Source: Methanorbis furvi (GTDB taxonomy: Archaea; Halobacteriota; Methanomicrobia; Methanomicrobiales; Methanocorpusculaceae). Taken from it: a stretch of DNA of 64,000 nucleotides. The notes beneath the pieces were generated by a model. That model saw only the letters and a program-made list of their open reading frames with translations, was not told where the DNA came from and made no database searches. Where the stretch lies: NCBI RefSeq assembly GCF_032714615.1, contig NZ_JAWDKA010000001.1, positions 282,000 to 345,999 on the forward strand. The letters run 5' to 3'. Positions 51,103-59,112 of the stretch are shown here, piece after piece. Each line of letters starts with the position of its first letter. Within the stretch, counting starts at the first letter, position 1. Made by a program: the position numbers and the translations under genes.

Positions 51103-52308
51103 TTATATTATATCTGTGAGTTTATCTTGTTTTGTTGCGTGACGCAGGGAGAATACTTCGCGGGCGGCTTCGCCTACCCGGTCGCGAAGTTCGGCAGGTG
51201 CATACACGCCAAGCCGCCACTGGCCGTGACGGGTGGCGTTCATCATCTCAAGCATGGGAACAATTTCATTGAACGGCACGAGGTCGTGATGCCTTCTGAC
51301 TAAAACGTCCATGCGGATTTCCTTACGAAGCGACGGGATGTCAAGGATGACGTCTTCGTCCGCAACGCCCGCGGTCTCCACAATTGCCTGATGCATGCGG
51401 CTGATGCTTTCTTTTGTCTGCGGCAGATGATCGACGTCCACCAGTTCGCGTCCTGCGTAGACCGAACGTTTGTAGAGCCTTCGCTTTCTGATGCGGTCGA
51501 TCAGTTCCCGCGTGGTCTCCGAAGGAGAGTTGAGCAGAACTGCGGCTGCTGTCACATCGTCAAGCTGCATGAATTCTCCTATGCCGGCGGCGTCGTCGCC
51601 GAAGTGGGAGCGGCCTGCAAGAAGAAACATCTCTTCAGCGATTCTGCATGCATGATGATAGTACACGGTTGGCCCCATGAGGGTTCGTGCGATCAGAAGC
51701 GACTCAGCTGCCGAGATGCCGGATTCGTTGAGAACGAGTTTGCCGGAGACGATCTCAAGTGATTGAATAAGTCTGCCGGCGTCAAAGTTTCCGTACGGTG
51801 CACCGGTATAGTGGGCGTCACGGAGCAGGTAGTCCATGCGATCGACGTCAAGGTCTCCGTGTATGATGCCTGAATGCGGGTGGCCGCCGGCGACAAGAGC
51901 TGCTACTTCGTCCGGGCTTACGGAAATTTTTCCAAGCTGGGCATCTATTGCTGGATCGGTCAGAAGGTTTCTGATGTTGTCGTGAGAAAAGGGTTGGTAC
52001 TCCTGCATGAGCCGTTCGCTTGCATGGGAGTACGGGCCGTGCCCGATATCGTGAAGAAGGGCTGCGGTGCAGATGGTTTTTGTTTCGGATGTTTTGAGTC
52101 CGAGTCTGCCGCAGAGGAGCGAGGCGAGATGCATTGCTCCAAGAGAGTGTTCGAATCTGCTGTGGTTTGCTCCGGGATATATCAGGTATGCAAATCCCAG
52201 CTGGCGGATATGGTGCAGACGCTGTACCGCGCAGGTGTCCATGAGCGGTACGAGTTCTGCAGGTACTTCGATGTATCCGTGTACTGGGTCTTTGATATGT
52301 TTTGGCAT
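51103..52308 (-). CDS. HD-domain phosphohydrolase (dNTPase/SAMHD1-like)
   Basis: 401 residues. KHIKDPVHGYIEVP at the N-terminus, then HSRFEHSLGAMHLA (~47-60) and LLHDIGHGPYSHASE (~87-101), giving the H...HD...D metal set, with VDRMDYLLRDAHYTG as the later Asp/Arg block. This is the COG1078 group, known for dGTP/dNTP hydrolysis and related to SAMHD1. Leads the five-gene operon HD-ubiX-ubiD-acnX-M50, 5 bases before ubiX. Why it travels with isoprenoid genes is unclear. Confidence 0.88.
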   Translation of the reverse strand: MPKHIKDPVHGYIEVPAELVPLMDTCAVQRLHHIRQLGFAYLIYPGANHSRFEHSLGAMHLASLLCGRLGLKTSETKTICTAALLHDIGHGPYSHASERLMQEYQPFSHDNIRNLLTDPAIDAQLGKISVSPDEVAALVAGGHPHSGIIHGDLDVDRMDYLLRDAHYTGAPYGNFDAGRLIQSLEIVSGKLVLNESGISAAESLLIARTLMGPTVYYHHACRIAEEMFLLAGRSHFGDDAAGIGEFMQLDDVTAAAVLLNSPSETTRELIDRIRKRRLYKRSVYAGRELVDVDHLPQTKESISRMHQAIVETAGVADEDVILDIPSLRKEIRMDVLVRRHHDLVPFNEIVPMLEMMNATRHGQWRLGVYAPAELRDRVGEAAREVFSLRHATKQDKLTDII

Positions 52309-52315
52309 ACTGGGT

Positions 52316-52723
52316 TTATGTGTTTGCTGCCGTTGCGAAATTGATCAGCATCTGTCCTGCTCCGGAGTTCAGGATTCCTGCTGCATGGTTGAAGGTGATT
52401 GGTGCGGTCTGTTCTCCGACGATTGTTCCGTTCACAACATTATAGACGACGACGCTGTCAGCGTTGCCGCGGTAGGCGTTGAGGAGGGATATTGCGTTGA
52501 TATAGATGCCGTTCGGTGTCTCGAATACTGCTATCTGGTCGACGTCGTAGTCGATCGGTGCGGTTACGGTGGTCAGTGTGGTTCCTGTTTTCTGCGCAAA
52601 TGCGTCTGCGTATCCGGAACTCGGCTCCTGAATCATGAATCCTCCAAGGCCTGCGGCGATTCCTGCGAATACGACCATTACTGCAATTACTACTGCGACG
52701 ATTTCCGCGCTATTTTTTCCCAT
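52316..52723 (-). CDS. Pilin-like exported protein
   Basis: 135 residues. A short polar start (MGKNSAEIV) and one hydrophobic helix (~7-30, VAVVIAVMVVFAGIAAGLGGF) are followed by a small beta domain (TVTAPIDYDVDQIAVFETPNGIYINAISLL...VVVYNVVNGTIVGEQTAP). This resembles archaeal type IV pilin-like proteins with an N-terminal assembly helix, although the Glu5 and basic prepilin peptidase site are not clear, so a simple membrane anchor is the alternative. Separated by 7 bases from the HD gene. Confidence 0.6.
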   Translation of the reverse strand: MGKNSAEIVAVVIAVMVVFAGIAAGLGGFMIQEPSSGYADAFAQKTGTTLTTVTAPIDYDVDQIAVFETPNGIYINAISLLNAYRGNADSVVVYNVVNGTIVGEQTAPITFNHAAGILNSGAGQMLINFATAANT

Positions 52724-52848
52724 AATAGTAATTTATATGCAAGTGGTTGTTAAATAATCTTTACACTGTGTTCTGATTTTTTATATGGGGCTGTGGTTTT
52801 TTTGGTTGCTTGGTTACTTGACGGGATTTACATCTTTGATTGTTTGTA

Positions 52849-52993
52849 GCTCCGCCCACGGAAAAACGGAACACACTGAAATACCGCGGAAAAAACATCA
52901 CGGAGAAGACGTGAACAGCACGGAATCGGGAAGTGATTTTTTTTTTGAGATTTTTCGAGGAATTTCCGTATGTTCTGATTTTCCGTGGGCGGC
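52849..52993. repeat. Family A palindromic element, copy 7 (internally deleted)
   Basis: Full left arm (TAGCTCCGCCCACGGAAAAA to GTGAACAGCACGGAA) but the right arm keeps only its outer part (AATTTCCGTATGTTCTGATT, TTCCGTGGGCGGC). The inner half of the right arm is missing, so the hairpin is broken. Confidence 0.85.
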
Positions 52994-53004
52994 AAAACGA
53001 AAAA

Positions 53005-53388
53005 TCACTTCTCCAGCATCTCAGAGTGAAAATGAATCGGGCACCCTTCATCCGCGTGTCCCCCGTTTCGCATCACCCATGCAAGCAGGGGAACAAGCAG
53101 TTCACGCAGCTCCCAGCCGGGAACCGTCAGATAATACCGGACAACCGGCGGCGTCTGGTCCACCACCTGACGACTGATAAGTCCGTTCTCCTCAAGATCC
53201 TTCAGGGTATTTGAAAGTGTCTTTGAACTGATGTTGCAGAGGTACCGCTTCAGTTCATTAAATCCCGCAGACCCGTGATTCCCGATTACCGCGATGATCA
53301 TCAGAGCCCATTTTTTACTGATCGTATCAAGCAGTCCGTGCAGCGGACAAAAACAGATCTCCATATGTATTGGTGACTCCTCAGGCAT
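53005..53388 (-). CDS. HxlR-family winged-helix regulator
   Basis: 127 residues. CPLHGLLDTISKKWALMIIAVIG...GFNELKRYLCNISSKTLSNTLKDLEENGLISRQV (quoted by blocks) is the HxlR signature. It has cysteines at 12 and 14 (ICFCPLH), one at ~51 and a C-terminal CPIHFH; Cys in the N-terminal position serves redox sensing in some members, and a Cys/His metal site is an alternative. An imperfect dyad AGTACTTGGACT at 53406-53417 lies between its TATA (CTTTATCATG on the minus strand) and the start, suiting autorepression. Confidence 0.88.
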   Translation of the reverse strand: MPEESPIHMEICFCPLHGLLDTISKKWALMIIAVIGNHGSAGFNELKRYLCNISSKTLSNTLKDLEENGLISRQVVDQTPPVVRYYLTVPGWELRELLVPLLAWVMRNGGHADEGCPIHFHSEMLEK

Positions 53389-53405
53389 GGCAGACCACGT
53401 TATTC

Positions 53406-53417
53406 AGTACTTGGACT
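53406..53417. promoter_or_regulatory. Possible HxlR operator AGTACTTGGACT
   Basis: Imperfect dyad with AGT/ACT ends, 18 bases upstream of the HxlR start and downstream of its TATA. HxlR proteins bind dyads of this general kind. Confidence 0.4.
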
Positions 53418-53462
53418 TTTCTTCATGATAAAGTTAGACACCGATCAGACTTTACATCATTA

Positions 53463-53539
53463 TTTCCGTGATGTTCACGTCTGCTCTGTGATCTTTTTCC
53501 CTGAAATTCCGTGTGTTCGGTGTGGTCCGTGGGCGGAGC
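53463..53539. repeat. Family A element, right half only
   Basis: TTCCGTGATGTTCACGTCTG, then CTCTGTGATCTTTTTCCCTG and GTCCGTGGGCGGAGC. No left arm is present. It lies just upstream of the tRNA promoter; an AT-rich TATA TCTAATATATTATCC (53576-53590) follows. Confidence 0.8.
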
Positions 53540-53597
53540 TGATCAGAGATGCGACAGGTTGAAATTCTCTTCGCTCTAATATATTATCCATCTTTTT

Positions 53598-53679
53598 GCG
53601 AGGGTATCCAAGTGGCCAACGGAGGCTGACTCAAGATCTGCTCTCAAGGAGTTCGCGGGTTCGAATCCCTCCCCTCGCA
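53598..53679 (+). tRNA. tRNA-Leu(CAA)
   Basis: 82 nt. Acceptor GCGAGGG pairs with CCCTCGC, discriminator A; anticodon loop CTCAAGA gives CAA at 53632-53634; the long variable arm (CTC-AAG-GAG) marks a class II tRNA; T loop TTCGAAT. My hand fold leaves one mismatch in the anticodon stem (U-U) and one in the T stem (C-U). CCA is not encoded; T-tracts follow. No intron. The TATA ends 7 bases upstream. Confidence 0.87.
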
Positions 53680-53755
53680 CTTTTCTTTTTCGTCAACCCT
53701 GAAAATATTGCACCCTCCATTGAGTTTATGACCCCTCCTGTCGATATACTCAATC

Positions 53756-54346
53756 ATGTCTCCGCACATCCTCGCCATCGCCACCTCCCCCCGCCGCCAC
53801 GGCAACTCCGAGTCTGCGCTTGATATGATTCTTGATGAACTTGGCGACCGGTTCACCAAGGAAAAAGTTGTCCTCTCTGACCTCTCGGTAGCTCCCTGCA
53901 AAGGATGTGGTGCCTGTGAAAGGCTCGGCCGCTGCATTCAGGAGGATGACTTTCAGGACCTCTCGCAAAAAATTCTCGCAGCAGACGTGCTGGTCCTCGC
54001 CTCTCCGGTCTACTCGATGTCGGTCTGTTCGCAGGCAAAAGCTCTGATCGACCGGTGTCAGGTTTTCTGGTCGCGAAAGTACGTGCTGCACACCTTTGAG
54101 GAGCCGAAAGGAAAAAAGACCGGCCTTTTCATCGCAACCGCCGGCCAGACCCGCGACAACATCTTTGAGCACACCGTTCCGATAGCAAGATTTCTGTTTG
54201 ATGTGTCAGGCATCAAACCGAAACATACAATGCTTCTCCTTCTCAAAGGTCTTGATAAGAAGACCGACTTTGTGAATAGTTCAACTGCGGTCGCACAAAC
54301 AAAAGAAATCGCCGCCGCTCTTGCGGCAGGCATCGAGGAGTTATGA
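53756..54346 (+). CDS. Iron-sulfur flavoprotein / FMN reductase-like
   Basis: 196 residues. FMN loop LAIATSPRRHGNSESALD (6-23), cysteine cluster C48-x2-C51-x2-C54-x5-C60 (PCKGCGACERLGRC) and second FMN loop LASPVYSMSVCSQAKALIDR (~81-100). Same family as 316 and the next gene. Coupled to 54343 by ATGA overlap, so two similar flavoproteins are made together, perhaps a heterodimer. Electron transfer role; partner unknown. Confidence 0.88.
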   Translation: MSPHILAIATSPRRHGNSESALDMILDELGDRFTKEKVVLSDLSVAPCKGCGACERLGRCIQEDDFQDLSQKILAADVLVLASPVYSMSVCSQAKALIDRCQVFWSRKYVLHTFEEPKGKKTGLFIATAGQTRDNIFEHTVPIARFLFDVSGIKPKHTMLLLLKGLDKKTDFVNSSTAVAQTKEIAAALAAGIEEL

Positions 54347-54927
54347 CCCGTATTCTTGCAGTCAACGGAAGCCCGCGTAAACGCGGCAACACGGAGACGG
54401 TTCTTGACGCGTTTCTTCATGGTGCGGAACGTGCGGGAGCCGCAGTATCGAAGATAACTCTTGTGGACATCGATCACAAAAACTGCCGGGGCTGTAATGC
54501 ATGCCACAAAAAAGGGGTCTGCATTCTCAATGATGATCTGACGCCAATCTTTGAAGAGGTGATGTCTTCAGATATTTTGGTGCTTGCGTCCCCCATCTAC
54601 TCCATGACGGTTACCGCCGAGATGAAGTCCTTCATCGACCGCGGCCAGTTCCTCTGGGCGCAGAAGTTCGTCACAAAGACGCTGTCGTTTTCGCCAAAGC
54701 ATCTTGCAAATCATGTCGGGGTATATCTCGGAACGTCGGGTCAGGACATCCCCCACATCTTTGACGGGGCGTTTCCGGTAGTGCGTGCGTTTTTCAATGA
54801 TGCCGGATTTTCCTACACGGAAAATGTTCTCTTCCCGGGAATGGATCAGCACGGCGGGGTTAAGGGCTGGCCCGAGTCGGTGGCAAAGGCAGAGGAGGAA
54901 GGTAGGCGGATTGCAGGCCTTCTCTGA
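54343..54927 (+). CDS. Iron-sulfur flavoprotein / FMN reductase-like
   Basis: 194 residues. LAVNGSPRKRGNTETVLD (5-22), cluster C48-x2-C51-x2-C54-x5-C60 (NCRGCNACHKKGVC), second loop LASPIYSMTVTAEMKSFIDR (~82-101). The cluster positions are identical to the preceding gene, showing duplication; the pair parallels the two flavoprotein genes at the start of the window. Followed by a T-rich stretch and a family A palindrome. Confidence 0.88.
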   Translation: MTRILAVNGSPRKRGNTETVLDAFLHGAERAGAAVSKITLVDIDHKNCRGCNACHKKGVCILNDDLTPIFEEVMSSDILVLASPIYSMTVTAEMKSFIDRGQFLWAQKFVTKTLSFSPKHLANHVGVYLGTSGQDIPHIFDGAFPVVRAFFNDAGFSYTENVLFPGMDQHGGVKGWPESVAKAEEEGRRIAGLL

Positions 54928-54949
54928 TTTTTTCTTTTTTTTGATTGTA

Positions 54950-55154
54950 GCTCCGCCCACGGAAAAACGGAACACACTGAAAACATCACGAAAAAAGATC
55001 ACGGAGCAGACGTGAACATCACGGAAATATATTCAGAATAAATCATGGGCAGGCTTCTTGTGTTTTAAAAATTCAAAGTTCCGTGTTGTTCACGTCTGCT
55101 CCGTGATGTTTTTCTGTGAAATTTCCGTGTGTTCCGTTTTTCCGTGGGCGGAGC
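54950..55154. repeat. Family A palindromic element, copy 9 (subtype 2)
   Basis: TAGCTCCGCCCACGGAAAAA to TTTTTCCGTGGGCGGAGCTA. Centre has TATTCAGAATAAATCATGGG and TAAAAATTCAAAGTTCCGTG, sister to copy 5. Both copies of this subtype lie beside genes pointing toward or away from the element. Confidence 0.9.
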
Positions 55155-55171
55155 TATGATCAAAACACCCT

Positions 55172-56020
55172 TCACCCCTTCCTGATATCAGGATACTCCC
55201 GCACAAGTCTCCGCCGCCACATCTCTGTGGGAGACTCATCCATCAGAGCCTCAGCTACCTGTGCCTGAGCCCGTGCGGCAGTGGACGCCCGTCCGAGCAT
55301 CCTTGTCGTCTCCCGCGCCTGCCGCATCGGCTGAAATAAAATACCGCACTCAGCATCCCAGAATATCAGCGCCTCAGGAGGAGCAGGATGCACACGATGG
55401 CCTGTCTCGCTCAGCAGCTCCTCAATTATCGCAGGTTCCGCAACTCCAGCACCTATTGACGCAAGAGCGCCTGCCATACCTCTCACCATATTCCAGAGAA
55501 AACTTTTCGCCGCCACCTCAAAGACCGGACACCCGTCAGCCCCCGCAAACACCGAAGCACTCGTCACCGTCCGGTTCGGATCGCGTCCCTCCTCCATCTT
55601 GGCAAACCGCGTAAAATTGTGCACGCCGACAAACTTCTCCGCCGCCTCATTCATCGCAGCAATATCTGCCGGATAGGGAAAATAGTACCGATAGGTCCGG
55701 CTCGTCACCGCATAGCGGGGATAAAAATCCGGCTCAACCTCAGCTGAGCCAAGACACCAGATATCATCAGGCAGCCAGAAGTTCAGCGCATCAACTGCCT
55801 TCTCCGGATAATCCGTAGTAATGGATGCAACCTGCCGCCGTGCGGACACGCCCTTATCCGTCCTGCCCGCTATCCGGAAATGTGCCTCCTTTGCATCAGC
55901 AAAAAGGCCGAGACCTACACCTGCTGCAACAAACTCGCCTTCGACTGTTCGTTTGTTCGGCTGAAACTGAGAGCCGGCAAACCCGTCGCCCTTATACCCG
56001 ACAAGAAATGCCAGCTTCAT
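55172..56020 (-). CDS. truA: tRNA pseudouridine synthase A
   Basis: 282 residues from ATG 56020, which overlaps the PHP gene stop (ATGA). MKLAFLVGYKGDGFAGSQFQ start, catalytic Asp55 in AGRTDKGVSARRQV, VHNFTRFAK and SFLWNMVRGMAGALASIGAG blocks, all standard for TruA. Isomerises uridines 38-40 in the anticodon stem. The C-terminal ~50 residues (MRQARETTRMLGRASTAARAQ) are an extension rich in Arg and Ala, possibly RNA binding. Confidence 0.94.
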   Translation of the reverse strand: MKLAFLVGYKGDGFAGSQFQPNKRTVEGEFVAAGVGLGLFADAKEAHFRIAGRTDKGVSARRQVASITTDYPEKAVDALNFWLPDDIWCLGSAEVEPDFYPRYAVTSRTYRYYFPYPADIAAMNEAAEKFVGVHNFTRFAKMEEGRDPNRTVTSASVFAGADGCPVFEVAAKSFLWNMVRGMAGALASIGAGVAEPAIIEELLSETGHRVHPAPPEALIFWDAECGILFQPMRQARETTRMLGRASTAARAQAQVAEALMDESPTEMWRRRLVREYPDIRKG

Positions 56021-56736
56021 TTCTTCCGGTGAACCATTCTCCGCCTTGGCCGGTGCCGGAACTTTGGCACGCGTCTGCGCATTTTCCGCACCGTGTTGTC
56101 CCATGACTGGCGGGTGTAGGTGCGAAGCGGCGTTTTTTTGCAGGTGCAGGTGATCCTTCCCGCTCTCATCGCCGCAAGAATCGCATCAACCGATCGCTCC
56201 TCTGCCTCAATCTCGGTCACACCAAACCCGACATACCTGCAGTTGTGCGCATCAGAGCCTGCGGTAACCGGTAGATGATACTTCTTTGCGACTTTTGCTG
56301 CCTTCTGGTTTGCCGTACCGATAATGTATCTGCTGTTGAACGCCTCAACTGCGTCCGCGTCCTTCAGTGCGTTCCGGCACTTGAGGCCGACGCCGTGCCG
56401 CCACCGGTGAAACGGATGAGGAACGACCGTTACCGCTCCAAGGGATTTTGCCTCGGCTATTGTTTTGAGCACATCCTGTTTTGGCGCAAGAATGTTTGTG
56501 GTGCCAAGCACCAGCAGATGTCCCTGTTTTGTGGAGACCTCGATTCCCGGGATGATTAAAATTCCCGGATTTTTCAGGGAGAGTGCATGAATGGCCCCTT
56601 CTGTTGTGTCGTGATCGGTGATGGCAACCGCGTCAAGTCCTGCAGCTACTGCTGCTGCGATGACCTCTTCGACCGAACTCTCGCCGTCCCGCGATGCGTT
56701 TGTGTGAACATGCAGATCACATTTGAGAAGGACCAT
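56017..56736 (-). CDS. PHP-domain phosphoesterase
   Basis: 239 residues. KCDLHVHTNASRDG (His9, His11), VAITDHDTTEGAIHAL (Asp41-His42-Asp43), VVPHPFHRW and TAGSDAHNCRYVGFG supply the metal ligands of the PHP family. The C-terminus is very basic (RQSWDNTVRKMRRRVPKFRH), suggesting nucleic-acid or polyphosphate contact. Related proteins hydrolyse 3',5'-nucleotides or trim phosphates; a separate Rpp30 is not implied. Coupled to truA. Confidence 0.88.
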   Translation of the reverse strand: MVLLKCDLHVHTNASRDGESSVEEVIAAAVAAGLDAVAITDHDTTEGAIHALSLKNPGILIIPGIEVSTKQGHLLVLGTTNILAPKQDVLKTIAEAKSLGAVTVVPHPFHRWRHGVGLKCRNALKDADAVEAFNSRYIIGTANQKAAKVAKKYHLPVTAGSDAHNCRYVGFGVTEIEAEERSVDAILAAMRAGRITCTCKKTPLRTYTRQSWDNTVRKMRRRVPKFRHRPRRRMVHRKK

Positions 56737-56785
56737 TTTGATGATTAGGGAGTTCTCTCTTATTCCTGATTAACATTACTACTGT

Positions 56786-57058
56786 ATTTCTAAAGCCAGA
56801 GCAGCTGTAGTCACATGTGCGGCTACAAAATTTCCAACCATTTTGGATATTTTCAACAATGGGGGTATTTCCTTTGTTTTTCAAAAATCTTGTAGCCGAT
56901 GTAGCCGGGTTTTTGCTATTCTGTTTATGAGTAATATTTTACCAAAGATCACAATGTCGATTCAGCGACTACATTATTTTTATTTTCTGCGTATACAGGT
57001 ATTTTTCCAAAATGCTTCGCAAACATCGGTTATTTTGTAGCCGCATCCTCCGGCTACA
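56786..57058. repeat. Intergenic stretch with repeated TGTAGCCG/CGGCTACA units
   Basis: The unit GTAGCC or its complement appears at least six times (GCGGCTACAAAA, CTTGTAGCCGATGTAGCC, TTTGTAGCCGCATCCTCC, CGGCTACATT). The last pair forms an 8-bp stem with a 7-base loop at 57039-57061. No coding frame is convincing. It could be a regulatory or RNA element in front of copy 10 of family A. Confidence 0.4.
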
Positions 57059-57089
57059 TTCACTCTCCAGTCTTAGATCTTTGATTGTA

Positions 57090-57267
57090 GTTCCGCCCAC
57101 GGAAAAACGGAACACACTGAAAATATCACGGAAAAAACATCACGGAGCAGACGTGAACAGCACGGAAATATCTATTATATTAAGTGCGAATTCCGTGTTG
57201 TTCACGTCTGCTCCGTGATGTTTTTTTCTGTAAAATTCTGTGTGTTCCGTTTTTCCGTGGGCGGAGC
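57090..57267. repeat. Family A palindromic element, copy 10
   Basis: GTTCCGCCCACGGAAAAACG to TTTTTCCGTGGGCGGAGCTA, with short AT centre (ATCTATTATATTAAGTGCG). Right flank AAACATGCGAATCGTGGGC as for copy 6. Confidence 0.9.
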
Positions 57268-57376
57268 TACGATATGCGGCAAAAACATGCGAATCGTGGG
57301 CAGCTCATCATTCAAAAGGATGCAGAGCCTCAACCCCAACTATTTCGATGTTGGAAGGCAATAGAATAAATCATCT

Positions 57377-58804
57377 ATGCATGTCCTCTTCCCTACCGGC
57401 CGCCAGAGTGAGGCGGCACTGCGTTCTGCTCTCGCTGGTGTTGATGCGTTCACCTTTGATATCGTGCCGACCGGGGAGATTGCATCCTTTCTTTCTCCGG
57501 GGACTCTCACCCGCCTCGTGGATGCAGGGGTATACGACTGCGTTGTCGTCTCCGGCATGTGTACAGCGTCCTTCGATTCGGTTGAGCAGCACTCAGGCGT
57601 TCCGGTGCGAAAAGGAACCCGCCATGCCGCAGACATGCGGCTCTGCATTCCTTTGATTCTGGAAGGGAAACTCTCGAAAACCATTCCTGCCGACGACCTC
57701 CTCGCAGACGTTCGACGAAAACTTGCGGCCTCCCGTCTTGCCGCATCCGAAGACACAGCAACGCCTGAGTTTACCATTCGCGGTGTCAAGTTCGGCGGCT
57801 CCTCCCGCATCAAGGTCATCCATGAGATCATGGATGCCCATCGCCATCCCTCCCTGCGGGACGCGGTCTTCTCCGCAATTTCCTGTGGGGCTGATGTTGT
57901 GGATCTCGGATTCGGATTTGACGCGACCTTTGACGATGTCGTCCGCTGTTTCTCCGCGGTCGCCGACCTCGACCTCCCGCTCTCGGTCGATACGATCGAC
58001 CCCGAGCTTATCAGGGCGGCCCTGTTTCGGTGCGATTTGATCTTTTCCCTGACCAAGGAAACCATTCCTCTCCTTGCCGACGCCGTCAAAGAGTGCGGTA
58101 CCGCGGCAGTTCTCATTCCCCGCAATGCAACGCTTGAAGAGACCGTTGCCGCCGCGAAGAATGCCGGTCTATTGAAGATCCTTGCCGACCCGCTTCTTCA
58201 GCCGCCGCTCTCAGGACTCGCCTCCTCGCTTGCCGGCTACCTGCCTGAGTTCGGCTGCCCCAAAGTTCTCGGCTGTGTGAACGTGATTGAGATGGTTGAC
58301 GCCGACAGCCCGGGGATCTGTGCCCTGCTTGCCTCAGCCGCCGCAGAGTGCGCCGCCGCCGCCGTCCTCGTCTCCGAACACTCCGACAAAACGCACGGCG
58401 CAACCGCCGAGATGCGGCGTGCGACAGAGATGATGGTGTTATCAGAAGGCCGCCCTTACCCCAAAGACGTCGGCGTTGATCTTCTGATCCTCAAAGAAAA
58501 ACGATGCAGAAGAGAACCTCCTCTCGTGTATGAAAAAATCTCTGACGTGCCTGCGGCATCAGATGACCTCTCCCAGTACGACCCCTGCGGCAATTTCCGC
58601 ATAGGCATTGAAGACGGTATGATCGTTGCGGTACGAAACGGCCGTGCCGTTCGTGGTACAAACTGGTATGATGTCTTCTCGGCAATCCTCGCCGAAGAAG
58701 GCGTCTCGCTCCTCGACCATGCAGGATATCTTGGGAAGGAACTCTACAAAGCAGAGCTTGCGATCCGGTTCGGCAGAAGTTTTGAACAGGATGGGGAGTT
58801 TTGA
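57377..58804 (+). CDS. Dihydropteroate synthase-related protein (MJ0107-like)
   Basis: 475 residues. N-terminal ~135 residues (MHVLFPTGRQSEAALRSALA, VVSGMCTASF, GTRHAADMRLCIPLILEGKL) are the unnamed domain that always precedes the DHPS-like barrel in archaea. The barrel spans ~140-370: GSSRIKVIHEIMDAHRHPSL, ADVVDLGFGFDATFDD, LPLSVDTIDPELI, VNVIEMVDADS. A C-terminal part (~385-475) follows. The pterin-binding DHPS residues are only partly kept. Probably in methanopterin or folate-like cofactor metabolism; the step is unknown. Confidence 0.87.
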   Translation: MHVLFPTGRQSEAALRSALAGVDAFTFDIVPTGEIASFLSPGTLTRLVDAGVYDCVVVSGMCTASFDSVEQHSGVPVRKGTRHAADMRLCIPLILEGKLSKTIPADDLLADVRRKLAASRLAASEDTATPEFTIRGVKFGGSSRIKVIHEIMDAHRHPSLRDAVFSAISCGADVVDLGFGFDATFDDVVRCFSAVADLDLPLSVDTIDPELIRAALFRCDLIFSLTKETIPLLADAVKECGTAAVLIPRNATLEETVAAAKNAGLLKILADPLLQPPLSGLASSLAGYLPEFGCPKVLGCVNVIEMVDADSPGICALLASAAAECAAAAVLVSEHSDKTHGATAEMRRATEMMVLSEGRPYPKDVGVDLLILKEKRCRREPPLVYEKISDVPAASDDLSQYDPCGNFRIGIEDGMIVAVRNGRAVRGTNWYDVFSAILAEEGVSLLDHAGYLGKELYKAELAIRFGRSFEQDGEF

Positions 58805-58815
58805 ACGCTGTTTTT

Positions 58816-59046
58816 TTGAAAAACGCGAATAGCGCGAATAGCGCGAATAAAAATCGCCAATGGCGATTTTTCATTAGAAAATATTTTTTTTGTTTTTTTC
58901 TGAACGAATGGATTTGTCTGAAAATAAGCTACTTTAGTAAACTCTTGAATATCGCCATTGGCAATTTTTATTCGCGTTATTCCGCGAAGCGGTGAGCATG
59001 CCTTCGGCATGCGATTCGTGCTATTCGCGTTCTTCGCGTTTTTCAA
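58816..59046. repeat. Family B palindromic element, copy 3
   Basis: TTGAAAAACGCGAATAGCGC to TTCGCGTTCTTCGCGTTTTT, inner arms AAAATCGCCAATGGCGATTT and ATCGCCATTGGCAATTTTTA. The right half carries an extra hairpin GAGCATGCCTTCGGCATGCG. Lies in the 308-base gap before the acetyltransferase gene. Confidence 0.82.
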
Positions 59047-59112
59047 AAAAAATCATACAGTACCCACAGGATTGTTCTTATATCAGATTCATCCCAATAA
59101 CTGTATAGTACC

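Noticed and set aside
53596..53823. 75-codon frame over the tRNA
   Set aside because: It lies across the tRNA-Leu gene and into the next gene; the tRNA explains the sequence.
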